This document shows, piece after piece, positions 9,301 to 16,158 of a DNA stretch of 18,003 bases (its first letter is position 1; every line of letters starts with the position of its first letter). The notes under the pieces were generated by a model. That model worked only from the letters and a program-made list of their open reading frames with translations, did no database searches and was not told the origin of the DNA. A program made the translations under genes and the position numbers. This DNA is from Planctomycetota bacterium (GTDB lineage: Bacteria > Planctomycetota > GCA-002687715 > DRQF01), in contig WFTN01000488.1 of assembly GCA_015485455.1 (NCBI GenBank), positions 1 to 18,003 on the forward strand, read 5' to 3'.

Positions 9301-9776
9301 ATCTCCAAAACAGACTCCTCCACAAATTCCCGTATCTCTGCAGAGATATATCCTGGGTGGGATGAAGAGAAACCGGCCTGGTTACACAGGGGGACCCCAT
9401 TCGTATTATGGTCGTCCGGCACTACGAGAGCCGTCGGAGGGTGAGTCACGATGAAAACCGTATATCCCTTCCTTAGGTATCTTTGAAACAAGTTGAGAAC
9501 GGCGCCACCAGACCAATAGCTATCGTGATGGGAAACAAAGCCGGCACTATCCATCCAAATCAGACCATAACCATTCGGCTCTGGTGACTTTGGGACAAGG
9601 ACAACGATGCCGTTGTTTTCGTCATCAACGCCACTCCAATAATGCAGCGCAGGTGTCGATCTCGTTCGCGGGATCACATATCGATCGAACATCGCATGAG
9701 ATTCTGTTTGCCCAAACAAGAAAGTCCCAAAGCTAAGCAGAAAACAGAGTCCAGCAATTAGATTTATTCGTGACAT
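6384..9776 (-). CDS. Giant secreted alpha/beta-hydrolase-fold protein with EF-hand-like module, 1130 aa (paralog 1)
   Basis: The preferred start is ATG 9776-9774, with GAGGGA 5 bp upstream and an immediate signal peptide (MSRINLIAGLCFLLSFGTFL). The frame extends to 9869, but that would add 31 residues before the signal peptide and cover the candidate promoter. The first ~440 residues resemble a secreted esterase or peptidase-like alpha/beta hydrolase: nucleophile elbow GASSA (Ser198), acid in YGDCDSVVSPYQ (Asp411), histidine in GGEKHGYRD (His446). Two acidic calcium-loop motifs follow, DMDRDGLDD (472-480) and DIDGDGQLDGNE (494-505). A ~600-residue beta-rich region of unknown family comes next, with conserved SPEDHG, GHWWF, STIGWPFPTD and VVWGDYTGD. 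It ends in the basic tail WRMRRPYRRP. The nucleophile motif is GxSxA rather than GxSxG. The substrate is unknown. It heads the minus-strand operon. Confidence 0.8.
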   Translation of the reverse strand: MSRINLIAGLCFLLSFGTFLFGQTESHAMFDRYVIPRTRSTPALHYWSGVDDENNGIVVLVPKSPEPNGYGLIWMDSAGFVSHHDSYWSGGAVLNLFQRYLRKGYTVFIVTHPPTALVVPDDHNTNGVPLCNQAGFSSSHPGYISAEIREFVEESVLEIKKWCVNNTAGLAAPSGWTGNQFPISDPHLPMSWGAIGASSAAYLALDVALTKNEDRKTALLPVPGLSGLTPVDTAIGAATVESPGVDVYNWRVLGDTSYVRRNAALYVHADLTCLGYPTPSVLGLPTHLDVNKQIVFPSSTSSLLTKWINGDADARFFPEIYLELRAGVTVNQGLERQVNSSAFSSLLSFQTPVFGDDEATARNNEDSISPLYGYLPSAWADLFVGFQIADKIGANFPQNDPPILYMYGDCDSVVSPYQPTRYKQIHDNIFPAAPFDRLIARGGEKHGYRDMDKKDRGEYACFFDEHLRGIVDMDRDGLDDANEPPQIPGSPMADIDGDGQLDGNEYAHAGLAGVHSGVNEVTDPSKTFKFTSLTKELKSIAAPYDYWEITAKFNGKLGNSYVVQACDWLFSDEGDAFQVYPEWKVIPGIQVLPPAQGQPTNEFTVSFLRKVDSANTEKYIRIALVLNSGKFHSVTTAPVGIEKGLIRRNQGGSLAVSNFICSPFHNPDERRVLLNSAPTQTGSYPMAVTTWSTNSGSTSPFGSIVLPNPSIDLAHTGNHEYYAIVQDDYAFSSRRSGRAVLPVPQGTTLPSPEDHGMEGHWWFVDSASPTSISMFERDPSYMEQALDLPVNSSISVRRLTSLADLFQGLRDVNVPHHWLAASDGAPSPFVDGDRIRFLQRSAHQLDWTNLVMTFANTMTSNAGQEADVILKYIDLPGATGGYWVDEASTSTPMPAVQLEHYRLRPDEAIEYIAMPSSVGDDAEAYWTSGFVSTSDVYAYVNAVPLDSASNPISLPMGNTGLVSYAVSTIGWPFPTDCKIATYFLQSSMFFESGMTMKVDSGTANQNYLPPTNTPGAVLFYSDYEDQLFIGDAPENDPTVVWGDYTGDHKYYAPALPFIRTIDKNNNQFTNVNSGVTHNGRFPAGALPEATPLPQERLRAGRGYNVLMNRATADNSRLLHAWRMRRPYRRP

Positions 9777-9810
9777 TATCGTCCCTCTCAATTCTTCCTT
9801 GATTCCTGAA

Positions 9811-9834
9811 ATCATTGATGGAGAACTCAATGAT
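9811..9834. promoter_or_regulatory. 8 bp inverted repeat in the leader of hydrolase paralog 1
   Basis: ATCATTGA (9811-9818) and TCAATGAT (9827-9834) form a perfect inverted repeat with an 8-nt spacer, 35-58 bp upstream of the preferred ATG and just downstream of the candidate -10. It could be an operator or a leader hairpin. It is short and no equivalent is seen before paralog 2, so chance remains possible. Confidence 0.3.
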
Positions 9835-9840
9835 GAAGTG

Positions 9841-9869
9841 AGCGTAAACGTTACTCTGGAATGTGTCAA
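9841..9869 (-). promoter_or_regulatory. Candidate promoter of hydrolase paralog 1
   Basis: On the minus strand a perfect TTGACA (9869-9864) is followed after 17 bp by TACGCT (9846-9841), about 64 bp before the ATG at 9776. The -10 is poor by sigma-70 standards. The same arrangement precedes paralog 2: TTTGACAC, 17 bp spacer, TAC-S-S-T. Its position argues for the downstream start codon. Confidence 0.42.
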
Positions 9870-10082
9870 ATACCAAACGAAAATTCTCTTCCTAAGTCGA
9901 CATCACCTCTTCGAGACACTAGCCAAAATTGCCCGACCTGCTGGTTATACGATGATAGCAATTCTCAAGGTCAAGGGTGCCGTTAACTCATTGCTTCGGA
10001 AAGCCAAATCCCATTGAGGATAGCCATGCTGTTCAATCACTTGGCATTCTTCACCTTTTCTTCTTTCACCTTTGGGATCATG
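9870..10082. other. Short region between promoter of paralog 1 and IS66, with a possible gene remnant
   Basis: No known gene lies here. On the minus strand a ~49-codon frame begins after a TAA inside the IS66 left end and stops at 9947-9945. It reads YHDPKGERRKGEECQVIE, then HGYPQWDLAF. It has no good start and may be a fragment or chance. A competing 72-codon plus-strand frame (9799-10017) is no more convincing. A pyrimidine-rich tract repeats TTCACCTTT twice next to the IS66 end. Confidence 0.35.
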
Positions 10083-10103
10083 GTAAATGCCTGGTTAACC
10101 CAT
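10083..10103 (+). repeat. IS66 left terminal inverted repeat
   Basis: The 21 bp begin GTAAATGCC and end CCCAT. They pair with the right end at 14 of 21 positions, including the outermost GTAAA and the inner CCCAT. Confidence 0.6.
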
Positions 10104-10190
10104 CTGGGTTTTGAGGTACGACCTTCAACAAGATGGAGGCTCAGACTTTTCCCTAAAGGAGCTGCCTCAATGAATTAAATCGAAACTCAG

Positions 10191-10493
10191 ATGCGTGACG
10201 TGCTGGCTCAGCGTGATCACGAAAACAAAGAGTCTCTGCGTGCGCTGGCACAGCGGACAGGTGTTCACTATTCCAAAGTCATTTACTGGAATACGCGGTT
10301 TGAACGAAGAGCAGGCGGCCGCAAAGCGGCTGCTTCATTTGTTCCAGCGCAAGTCGTTCCTGATGCCACTTCGAAAGGTATGTCTTCTTCCTCTTTCGAA
10401 GTTGTCATCGATCAGGAACACCGGGTGGTCGTCCCAACAGGCTTCCATGCAACCGAGCTTTCCCGCCTGATAGGAGTTCTTCGCTCATGCTAA
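10191..10493 (+). CDS. tnpA: IS66 accessory protein TnpA (HTH protein), 100 aa
   Basis: This small protein, the first gene of IS66 elements, probably binds the transposon DNA and is needed with TnpB for transposition. An HTH-like segment (SLRALAQRTGVHYSKVIYW, about residues 15-33) is followed by a variable linker. The family's C-terminal motif comes last (FEVVIDQEHRVVVPTGF, then LSRLIGVLR, about 69-98). The ATG at 10191 gives a normal family length. Its TAA lies inside the start of tnpB (ATGCTAA, 7-base overlap), so the two are probably translationally coupled. No strong ribosome-binding site is visible. Confidence 0.85.
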   Translation: MRDVLAQRDHENKESLRALAQRTGVHYSKVIYWNTRFERRAGGRKAAASFVPAQVVPDATSKGMSSSSFEVVIDQEHRVVVPTGFHATELSRLIGVLRSC

Positions 10494-10849
10494 GCTTGCC
10501 ACCATCGGTGAAGATCTACGTCGCTCAAGAACCTGTCGACATGCGCCGCGGTTTCGACGGATTGAGCGGTCTTGTTTGCGATGTCGTCAAAGAGGACCCT
10601 CAGTCTGGTCATCTTTTTGTTTTCTCAAACAAGAGAAAAAATCTTTCGAAGATATTGTGGTGGGATCGTTCCGGCTATTTCCTACTTTGCAAGCGTCTTG
10701 AGCGGGGGACATTTTCATTCTTCGACGAAACCGCAAGGGGTGCAAGCAGCTACACCATAAGTTCTTCCGACCTCGCCTTGATCCTTGAGGGCATCGATCT
10801 GCGTGGGGCCAAGCGTCGTCCTGCTCATGACGACGGCTTCGAAGTTTGA
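10487..10849 (+). CDS. tnpB: IS66 accessory protein TnpB, 120 aa
   Basis: This is the Orf2 protein of IS66 elements, required for transposition, with a biochemical role that is still unclear. The family pattern is unmistakable: VKIYVAQEPVDMRRGFDGL (about residues 8-26), LFVFSNKRKNLSKILWWDR (about 43-61) and GYFLLCKRLERGTF (about 63-76). The length is normal and the frame undamaged. It overlaps tnpA by 7 bases and is followed after 8 bases by tnpC. Confidence 0.93.
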   Translation: MLSLPPSVKIYVAQEPVDMRRGFDGLSGLVCDVVKEDPQSGHLFVFSNKRKNLSKILWWDRSGYFLLCKRLERGTFSFFDETARGASSYTISSSDLALILEGIDLRGAKRRPAHDDGFEV

Positions 10850-10857
10850 AGCAATGA

Positions 10858-12435
10858 TTGTATTTCTTAGAATGTGTCGTGAACAATCCTGCTTGCGACA
10901 ACTCGATTGACGTTGATTGCCTGAGCCTCGAAGAGGCTCGGGATTTGATCCGGCAATTGATGCTTGAGATCGACTATCTCAGTGAAGACAAGAAGATTCT
11001 TCTCAACCGCCTCTTTGGCAAGAAGTCAGAAAAGACCAATCGCGATCAGCTTCATCTCTTTGAGCAAGAAGAGGAAGATGAGGATGAGGATGAAGAACAG
11101 GTCATTCCCACTCACACACGGCGCAAGAGCAAGAAAAATCGGCAGGGTCGTCCTGCCTTTCCTGCTCATCTTCCTCGCGAAGAGTTTCACTGCGAACTCA
11201 GTGGTGATGATCTTTCATGCCCAGATTGCGAAGCTGAACTCAAGCGCATCGGCGAAGACATCTGCGAGCGCGGCCATATTGTCCCAGCGAAGATCATCGT
11301 GAGGCGCTTCATCAAGGGCAAGTACGCTTGCCCCAATGGTCATGTCTTGAAAACGGCGGAAGCGCCGGCTGCGGTAGTCCCACGCGTTAAGTATGAGCCT
11401 TCGGTTTACGCGCACATTGCAGTCTCCCGGTTTGGGGATCACTTGCCCTATACCCGACAGGAGAGCATCTTCAAACGCCAAGGTTTTGCCATTCCACGCT
11501 CGACCATGGGCGACATGATGCAGAGACTCGGAGAAATCGCCGGAGAGCCTATCCTCAAGCAGATGCTAAAGGAACTCCTAACCGAAGACGTGGTTCAGGC
11601 GGACGAGACAACGATCACCGTCTTGAAAGAGGGCCAAAAGGGTACACTCTCTGGATACATGTGGGTCTATCGCAGCCCGACGAAAGTACTCTTTGACTTC
11701 ACCATCGGCAGAGAATCCCTTGGCCCGACGACAATTCTTGCGCTCTTCTTCGGCATCCTTCAGATCGATAGCTATTCTGGATACAACGAGATCGTCATCA
11801 AGAATAGCCTCATTCGGGCTGGATGTTGGAGTCATGCCAGACGCAAGTTTCACGATGCTTTGAAGAGCAACAAGAAACATGGCGCTGCCATGCTGTCCCT
11901 CATCGGACGGCTCTTTCGTATTGAAGCCATACTGAAATGGTTGCGTGTTCGACGGCATTTGTGCGACGATGATTTCTTTGCACTGCGTGTCGCTGTGCGA
12001 ACGCGTTACTCCAAGCCCGTGATAGAGAAGATCGAAACTCGTCTACTCGACGTGAAGGCGATGCGCTCAATATTGCCCAAGAGTGCTATGGGCAAGGCTG
12101 TGAAATATGCTTGGAACCAAAGAGAAACTCTGAAGGCTTTCATTGAGCATGGCTGTGTCGAGTTGGACAACAATGCTGCCGAACGTGCAATCAGGCAGGT
12201 CGCGGTCGGTCGCAAGAACTATATGTTTGCAGGCAGCGTCAAGGGTGGCAAGACTGCTGCGATTCTCTACTCGCTTATTGGCAGCTGTAAAGTCTTGGGC
12301 ATCAACCCGCAGGCTTACCTCGAAGATGTCTTGATGAAGGTTGCCATCACGCCACAGTCCGAGGCCCATATCCTGACACCCTGGGGCTGGCAAAAAAGCC
12401 AGGCGCAGAACTCAATAGCCAATCTAGCTGATTAA
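10858..12435 (+). CDS. tnpC: IS66-family DDE transposase TnpC, 525 aa
   Basis: This transposase catalyses cut and strand transfer of the element. An N-terminal leucine-rich coiled coil (about 23-52, LSLEEARDLIRQL) is followed by FGKKSEK, an acidic stretch of Glu and Asp (about 70-80), and the IS66 zinc-binding segment (Cys121, Cys124, Cys158, His162). The DDE core has Asp249 (VVQADET), Asp304 (LQIDSYSGYN), the family motif WSHARRKFHDA (324-334) and Glu442 (ELDNNAAERAIR). The C-terminal IS66 domain (SLIGSCKVLGINPQAYLED) is present, so the protein looks complete and active. The start is uncertain: TTG 10858 lies 8 bp after tnpB, and GTG 10879 is an alternative. Confidence 0.93.
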   Translation: MYFLECVVNNPACDNSIDVDCLSLEEARDLIRQLMLEIDYLSEDKKILLNRLFGKKSEKTNRDQLHLFEQEEEDEDEDEEQVIPTHTRRKSKKNRQGRPAFPAHLPREEFHCELSGDDLSCPDCEAELKRIGEDICERGHIVPAKIIVRRFIKGKYACPNGHVLKTAEAPAAVVPRVKYEPSVYAHIAVSRFGDHLPYTRQESIFKRQGFAIPRSTMGDMMQRLGEIAGEPILKQMLKELLTEDVVQADETTITVLKEGQKGTLSGYMWVYRSPTKVLFDFTIGRESLGPTTILALFFGILQIDSYSGYNEIVIKNSLIRAGCWSHARRKFHDALKSNKKHGAAMLSLIGRLFRIEAILKWLRVRRHLCDDDFFALRVAVRTRYSKPVIEKIETRLLDVKAMRSILPKSAMGKAVKYAWNQRETLKAFIEHGCVELDNNAAERAIRQVAVGRKNYMFAGSVKGGKTAAILYSLIGSCKVLGINPQAYLEDVLMKVAITPQSEAHILTPWGWQKSQAQNSIANLAD

Positions 12436-12453
12436 ATTCATCGGATTTTTCCT

Positions 12454-12511
12454 CCTCACCATTCGGTGAGGCCCCCATCAATTCTACTTCCAATCCGCCA
12501 GCCTCGGCGGA
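12454..12511 (+). other. Two short GC-rich hairpins downstream of tnpC
   Basis: CCTCACC and GGTGAGG (12454-12460 with 12465-12471) form a 7 bp stem with a 4-nt loop. TCCGCC and GGCGGA (12494-12499 with 12506-12511) form a second hairpin. Neither is followed by a T run on either strand, so they are not standard terminators. They lie in the IS66 right non-coding end and could reduce readthrough. Confidence 0.45.
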
Positions 12512-12528
12512 AATCAAGACTTCCTGGC

Positions 12529-12549
12529 ATGGGAAGAGCGTGCGTTTAC
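12529..12549 (-). repeat. IS66 right terminal inverted repeat
   Basis: On the minus strand the 21 bp begin GTAAACGCA and end CCCAT. They match the left end at 14 of 21 positions. Confidence 0.6.
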
Positions 12550-12580
12550 AACGCTTCGCGCTCGGAAGTCCCGTCACTGC

Positions 12581-12649
12581 TGGCCGAGATCACTGGCCCG
12601 CATTTGTCATTCACTCGGGGAAACGGGTGCTCACAGTGATCCCTGGCCA
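12581..12649. repeat. Long imperfect inverted repeat between IS66 and hydrolase paralog 2
   Basis: GATCACTG (12588-12595) pairs perfectly with CAGTGATC (12634-12641), flanked by a second 5 bp pairing of TGGCC (12581-12585) with GGCCA (12645-12649). Inside, CCCG and CGGG can pair again. This could fold into a ~69-nt structured element. Nothing coding is recognised around it in 12550-12736, and it lies about 90 bp upstream of the candidate promoter. Function is unknown; it may be a remnant of another mobile element. Confidence 0.4.
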
Positions 12650-12736
12650 ATAACGGACTCAAGAGGCTACCCGCAGATCCCAAAATGACTGGCAATCGAG
12701 TCCAGACGCGGAATCGCTGAAGATCAAGGAAATCAT

Positions 12737-12765
12737 TTGACACGCATGGGTACTTCAAATACCGT
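12737..12765 (+). promoter_or_regulatory. Candidate promoter of hydrolase paralog 2
   Basis: TTGACA (12737-12742), a 17 bp spacer and TACCGT (12760-12765) end 75 bp before the preferred ATG 12841. The hexamers and spacer length mirror those before the divergent paralog. Confidence 0.42.
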
Positions 12766-12840
12766 CCAAGGTCGTCTCTGATTGGATACAGGGCGATAAA
12801 CTAACGTAGCTCGCGTAGGGAATTGGGGAGGTTATTGACA

Positions 12841-15800
12841 ATGTACGTCAAACAGGTGATTGTCTTTTCGATTCTTATTCTCGGATTGTTCCAGTCACTC
12901 TTGAGATCGCAAACTTTGCCTCGAGCAACTTTTTCTAGATATATTATTTCACGCCCAAGAACGTCACCTCCTTTACATTATTGGGATCAAATGGATGACG
13001 AAAGAAACGGTGTCGTAGTGCTTATGCCCACGAATCCCGTTCCAAACGGCCTTGGAATTTTGTGGCTCGATAGCTCTGGGTTTTCGTCCCACAAAGACAC
13101 TTATTGGATTGGCGATATTCGCCTTAACTTGTTTCAACGTTTCCTAAGGAGAGGGTACACTGTATTTATTATTACTCATCCTGAAACGACCAAACTCGTA
13201 CATGAGAATTCTGGGAATCCAGCGGATCCCGTGCCCGGGTACATTACTCCGGAACAACGCGACTTTATTGCAGAGTCAATATTGGTGATCAAGCAATGGT
13301 GCGTCTCGAATCCACTTAATTTGGCCGCCCCCACGAGTTACACTGGCACTTTCTTTCCAGTAAATGCCCCACAGTTACAAGGCTCTTGGGCAATCACGGG
13401 TGCTAGTTCTGGAGGTTTTTTCGCCCTTGATATCGCCCTTGAAAAACACTCTAAGCGCAAGAGTTCACAGTTTCTCCACAACTCGGTCAACTACGATCTG
13501 GATACTCGTGTTGGTGCAGCTTTCGTCGAATCCCCAGGCTGCGACTCGTACAATTGGCGTTTCCCGGGTGACATTTCGCCTTTGCGCCGTGCCGCACAGA
13601 ATTATGTTCATCCAGATCTGTCAATGTGGGGTTATCCAGTCCCTGAAGCAGATCCAGCGCATGTTCCGAGTCACTATGTGCCTGGAAGTCAGATAGCTTT
13701 TCCGCCATCGAACTCGCAAGTCTTGAAAGATTCGGTGGCCGGCATTGCAAGCGCCAAAGATTTTCCTGAGATCTATCTCAAACTTAAGCCGAATTGGGCA
13801 ACAAATTCCTTGGACAGAGATGTTGAATGGGACGCTCTGAATTTCGTATTGCCAGGAACAATGCTTGATCCGCTCCTAAACGCAAACGCGAATACAAGTT
13901 ATCCACCGCTACCTAACGACTGGATGCAGATGTTTGCTGGTTTTCAGCCCGTAGACAAAATTGGTTCAAATCTAAGCAACTCCCCCCCGGAGATTGACGT
14001 ACCGATCTTGTATTTCTTTGGTGACAATGACTCGATTGTACCACCATATCAGGCAAAGTTATATAAAGATACCTACGATGCAGCCCATTCGACCGCGGGT
14101 CCTATGGGTAGCCCCTTGACGTTTGACACCCTATATCCGCGTATTGGAGGGCACCATGGATCTCGTGACTTGGATTCGAAAGACCGGGAGGAGGGGATTT
14201 CTTTTTTTGACCAGGAGCTGCGCGGAATTAGCGATGCAGACCGTGACGGATTGGAAGATACAAATGAAACTGGGTTGACAGCTGGATTTTCAGATACGGA
14301 CGGTGATGGCCAAATGGACGGCAATGAGTACATTCATTCGGGAGACAACATCACAGAAGCGGTTGATCCGTCCTCGAAATTTCAGATCACGTCGATGAGC
14401 AAGAAACTCGATCCGACGCAGACCGAATGGGATATTGAATTGTATTTCGATGGAAAAGGCTCGACTGCTGCAGATTATGTCCTACAGAGCTGCAAATGGC
14501 TCCTGAAGGACGATGGCAATGGAAGTTTTCGTACTTATCCTCGGTGGAAGGATATGGTGCAGTCTCCAATGATCACAAATCTGTCGACAGGGAAGTTTAA
14601 GGCCACTTTCAACAGAGCGGTCAATTCTGGGAGCGATGAGAAGTATTACCGTGTTGCGTTGGTTTCCACGAACAGCAATTTCAATTCAGTGACGACCGCA
14701 CCTGTGGGGATAAAGAAAGGGCGTATTCGCCGCGAGAATCATCCCCAAACGGGAACTTCGACGGCTAAAGACGTGGTCAATCTTATTTGCTCGCCTTTTC
14801 ACAATCCGGACGAACGACGAGTCGCTGTCCTTTCAAAATCGAACATTGCCCTAGTCACGACGTGGGTTACTCATGCTGGGCTCGCAATGCCGTTCTCAGC
14901 GAGAGGCAAACTGCAGACTCTACCGCTACATCCGACAAATACTAGTGATTTTGAATACTACGTCATTATTCAGAAGGATTTCTCGAAGTCTTCGAATCGT
15001 GCAGGCCGTTCTTCAGTCCCGCCCCCGGTCTACCTTCCAAGTCCTGAGGACCATGGTATTGAGGGGCACTGGTGGTTCTTGGATGGTGCCAGCGCAAACA
15101 GTATCACGATAACTGAACGCCATTCATATTTGACCCAGGCCTTTGACCTTCCTCTACACTCGAGTGTTTCGATTCGCAAACTGATTTCTTTGGCGGATTT
15201 GTTTGATGGATTAAAGAATACCGCGGCCGGGGCACCGGTGGACAGTTGGTTGCGCGCCTCCGCTGGGGCACCAAGTCCATTTGTCCATGGCGACAAAATT
15301 CGTTTCCTCAAGCGGGGTTCTCATAATGTCGTTTGGGAAACCCTAGGATCGTTCTCACCTCCAATTGCTAGTCAAGCGACGATTACCTTCGACGAAATGA
15401 CAAACCCTAGGATCGGACAATGGCGTGACGAAACCACAAATGCAGTCGTCAAATTAGAAGACTATCGGCTTATGCCAGACGAGGCCATCCAATATATCGC
15501 AAAGCCGGCCAACTACGGTTTAGACTACGAGACCTATTGGAATTCGGGCTTTGTGTCGACAAGTGATATTTACGCTTACGTTAACTCCCTTGCAGGCACC
15601 GCGACTCTACCCATTAATCCTCCGACAACCAATTTCGGAGGGGTAGAGTATGGCAGGTCGACTATTGGATGGCCATTTCCAACCGATTCAAGATTAGCCA
15701 CCTATTCTGGTCAATCGACTATGTTTTTTGACTCTGGACTGACGATGAAGATGAATAAGATTGATGCAGCGACTGGCCTCAGAACGACGACTGGAACTCT

Positions 15801-16158
15801 TGGTCAATCTAATCTACCTTCTACCGATACTGCGGGGGCTGTCATGTATTACACGGATTACCTAGGGCCAAACTATATTGGCGATTCACCGCTATCGGCT
15901 TCGGTAGTCTGGGGTGATTTCACAGGCGAATTCTTTTACTATGCGCCTGCACTACCGCTAATTCGATCGGTCGACGTTCGCGACCCCTCACAGATTGTCT
16001 ATGGGACGAATCTGGCAGCCGAAGGCGGCACCGTCGTGAATTCTAAACTCAAGTTAAGGGGCGGTCGTGGGTACAATATTCTGATGAATCGCAAACCTGG
16101 CGAAGAGCACATGTTTCTTCAAGAGTGGCGAATGAGGCGCCCCTACCGACGGCCATAG
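12841..16158 (+). CDS. Giant secreted alpha/beta-hydrolase-fold protein with EF-hand-like module, 1105 aa (paralog 2)
   Basis: The start is ATG 12841, with GGGGAGG 9 bp upstream; an in-frame TTG at 12823 overlaps that site and is unlikely. A signal peptide (about 1-24, hydrophobic VIVFSILILGLFQSLL) precedes an alpha/beta-hydrolase-like domain. Its nucleophile elbow is GASSGG (Ser189), the acid lies in FFGDNDSIVPPYQ (Asp397), and the histidine in GGHHGSRDLD (His438 or 439). Calcium-loop motifs DADRDGLED (465-473) and DTDGDGQMDGNE (485-496) follow. The remaining ~600 residues are beta-rich, of unknown family, and strongly similar to the divergent gene at 6384-9776 throughout (shared SPEDHG, EGHWWF, PFPTD, YAPALP). 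It ends WRMRRPYRRP. A canonical GxSxG makes catalysis plausible, but the substrate is unknown. No clear terminator follows. Confidence 0.82.
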   Translation: MYVKQVIVFSILILGLFQSLLRSQTLPRATFSRYIISRPRTSPPLHYWDQMDDERNGVVVLMPTNPVPNGLGILWLDSSGFSSHKDTYWIGDIRLNLFQRFLRRGYTVFIITHPETTKLVHENSGNPADPVPGYITPEQRDFIAESILVIKQWCVSNPLNLAAPTSYTGTFFPVNAPQLQGSWAITGASSGGFFALDIALEKHSKRKSSQFLHNSVNYDLDTRVGAAFVESPGCDSYNWRFPGDISPLRRAAQNYVHPDLSMWGYPVPEADPAHVPSHYVPGSQIAFPPSNSQVLKDSVAGIASAKDFPEIYLKLKPNWATNSLDRDVEWDALNFVLPGTMLDPLLNANANTSYPPLPNDWMQMFAGFQPVDKIGSNLSNSPPEIDVPILYFFGDNDSIVPPYQAKLYKDTYDAAHSTAGPMGSPLTFDTLYPRIGGHHGSRDLDSKDREEGISFFDQELRGISDADRDGLEDTNETGLTAGFSDTDGDGQMDGNEYIHSGDNITEAVDPSSKFQITSMSKKLDPTQTEWDIELYFDGKGSTAADYVLQSCKWLLKDDGNGSFRTYPRWKDMVQSPMITNLSTGKFKATFNRAVNSGSDEKYYRVALVSTNSNFNSVTTAPVGIKKGRIRRENHPQTGTSTAKDVVNLICSPFHNPDERRVAVLSKSNIALVTTWVTHAGLAMPFSARGKLQTLPLHPTNTSDFEYYVIIQKDFSKSSNRAGRSSVPPPVYLPSPEDHGIEGHWWFLDGASANSITITERHSYLTQAFDLPLHSSVSIRKLISLADLFDGLKNTAAGAPVDSWLRASAGAPSPFVHGDKIRFLKRGSHNVVWETLGSFSPPIASQATITFDEMTNPRIGQWRDETTNAVVKLEDYRLMPDEAIQYIAKPANYGLDYETYWNSGFVSTSDIYAYVNSLAGTATLPINPPTTNFGGVEYGRSTIGWPFPTDSRLATYSGQSTMFFDSGLTMKMNKIDAATGLRTTTGTLGQSNLPSTDTAGAVMYYTDYLGPNYIGDSPLSASVVWGDFTGEFFYYAPALPLIRSVDVRDPSQIVYGTNLAAEGGTVVNSKLKLRGGRGYNILMNRKPGEEHMFLQEWRMRRPYRRP

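Larger units (their letters stand above)
10083..12549 (+). mobile_element. IS66-family insertion sequence (about 2.47 kb), apparently intact
   Basis: Three overlapping or closely spaced plus-strand genes (tnpA, tnpB, tnpC) are in the order characteristic of IS66. Proposed ends are the imperfect 21 bp inverted repeats starting GTAAA at 10083-10103 and 12529-12549 (14 of 21 matches), which fits the family's usual 5'-GTAA terminus and the ~110 bp of non-coding sequence at each end. The expected 8 bp target duplication is not visible: GGATCATG lies on the left and AACGCTTC on the right. The ends may therefore be slightly misplaced, or the flanks have rearranged. It sits between the two divergent hydrolase genes and interrupts neither. 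Confidence 0.85.

Noticed and set aside
9777..9869. Longer N-terminus for hydrolase paralog 1
   Set aside because: It would put 31 residues before a clear signal peptide and cover the candidate promoter. The internal ATG has a good GAGGGA site.
12546..12758. Minus-strand frame of 70 codons downstream of IS66
   Set aside because: No recognisable domain. It covers a strong inverted repeat and starts next to the candidate promoter of the opposite strand.
12823..12840. TTG start for hydrolase paralog 2
   Set aside because: The TTG overlaps the GGGGAGG ribosome-binding site of the ATG at 12841, which directly precedes the signal peptide.
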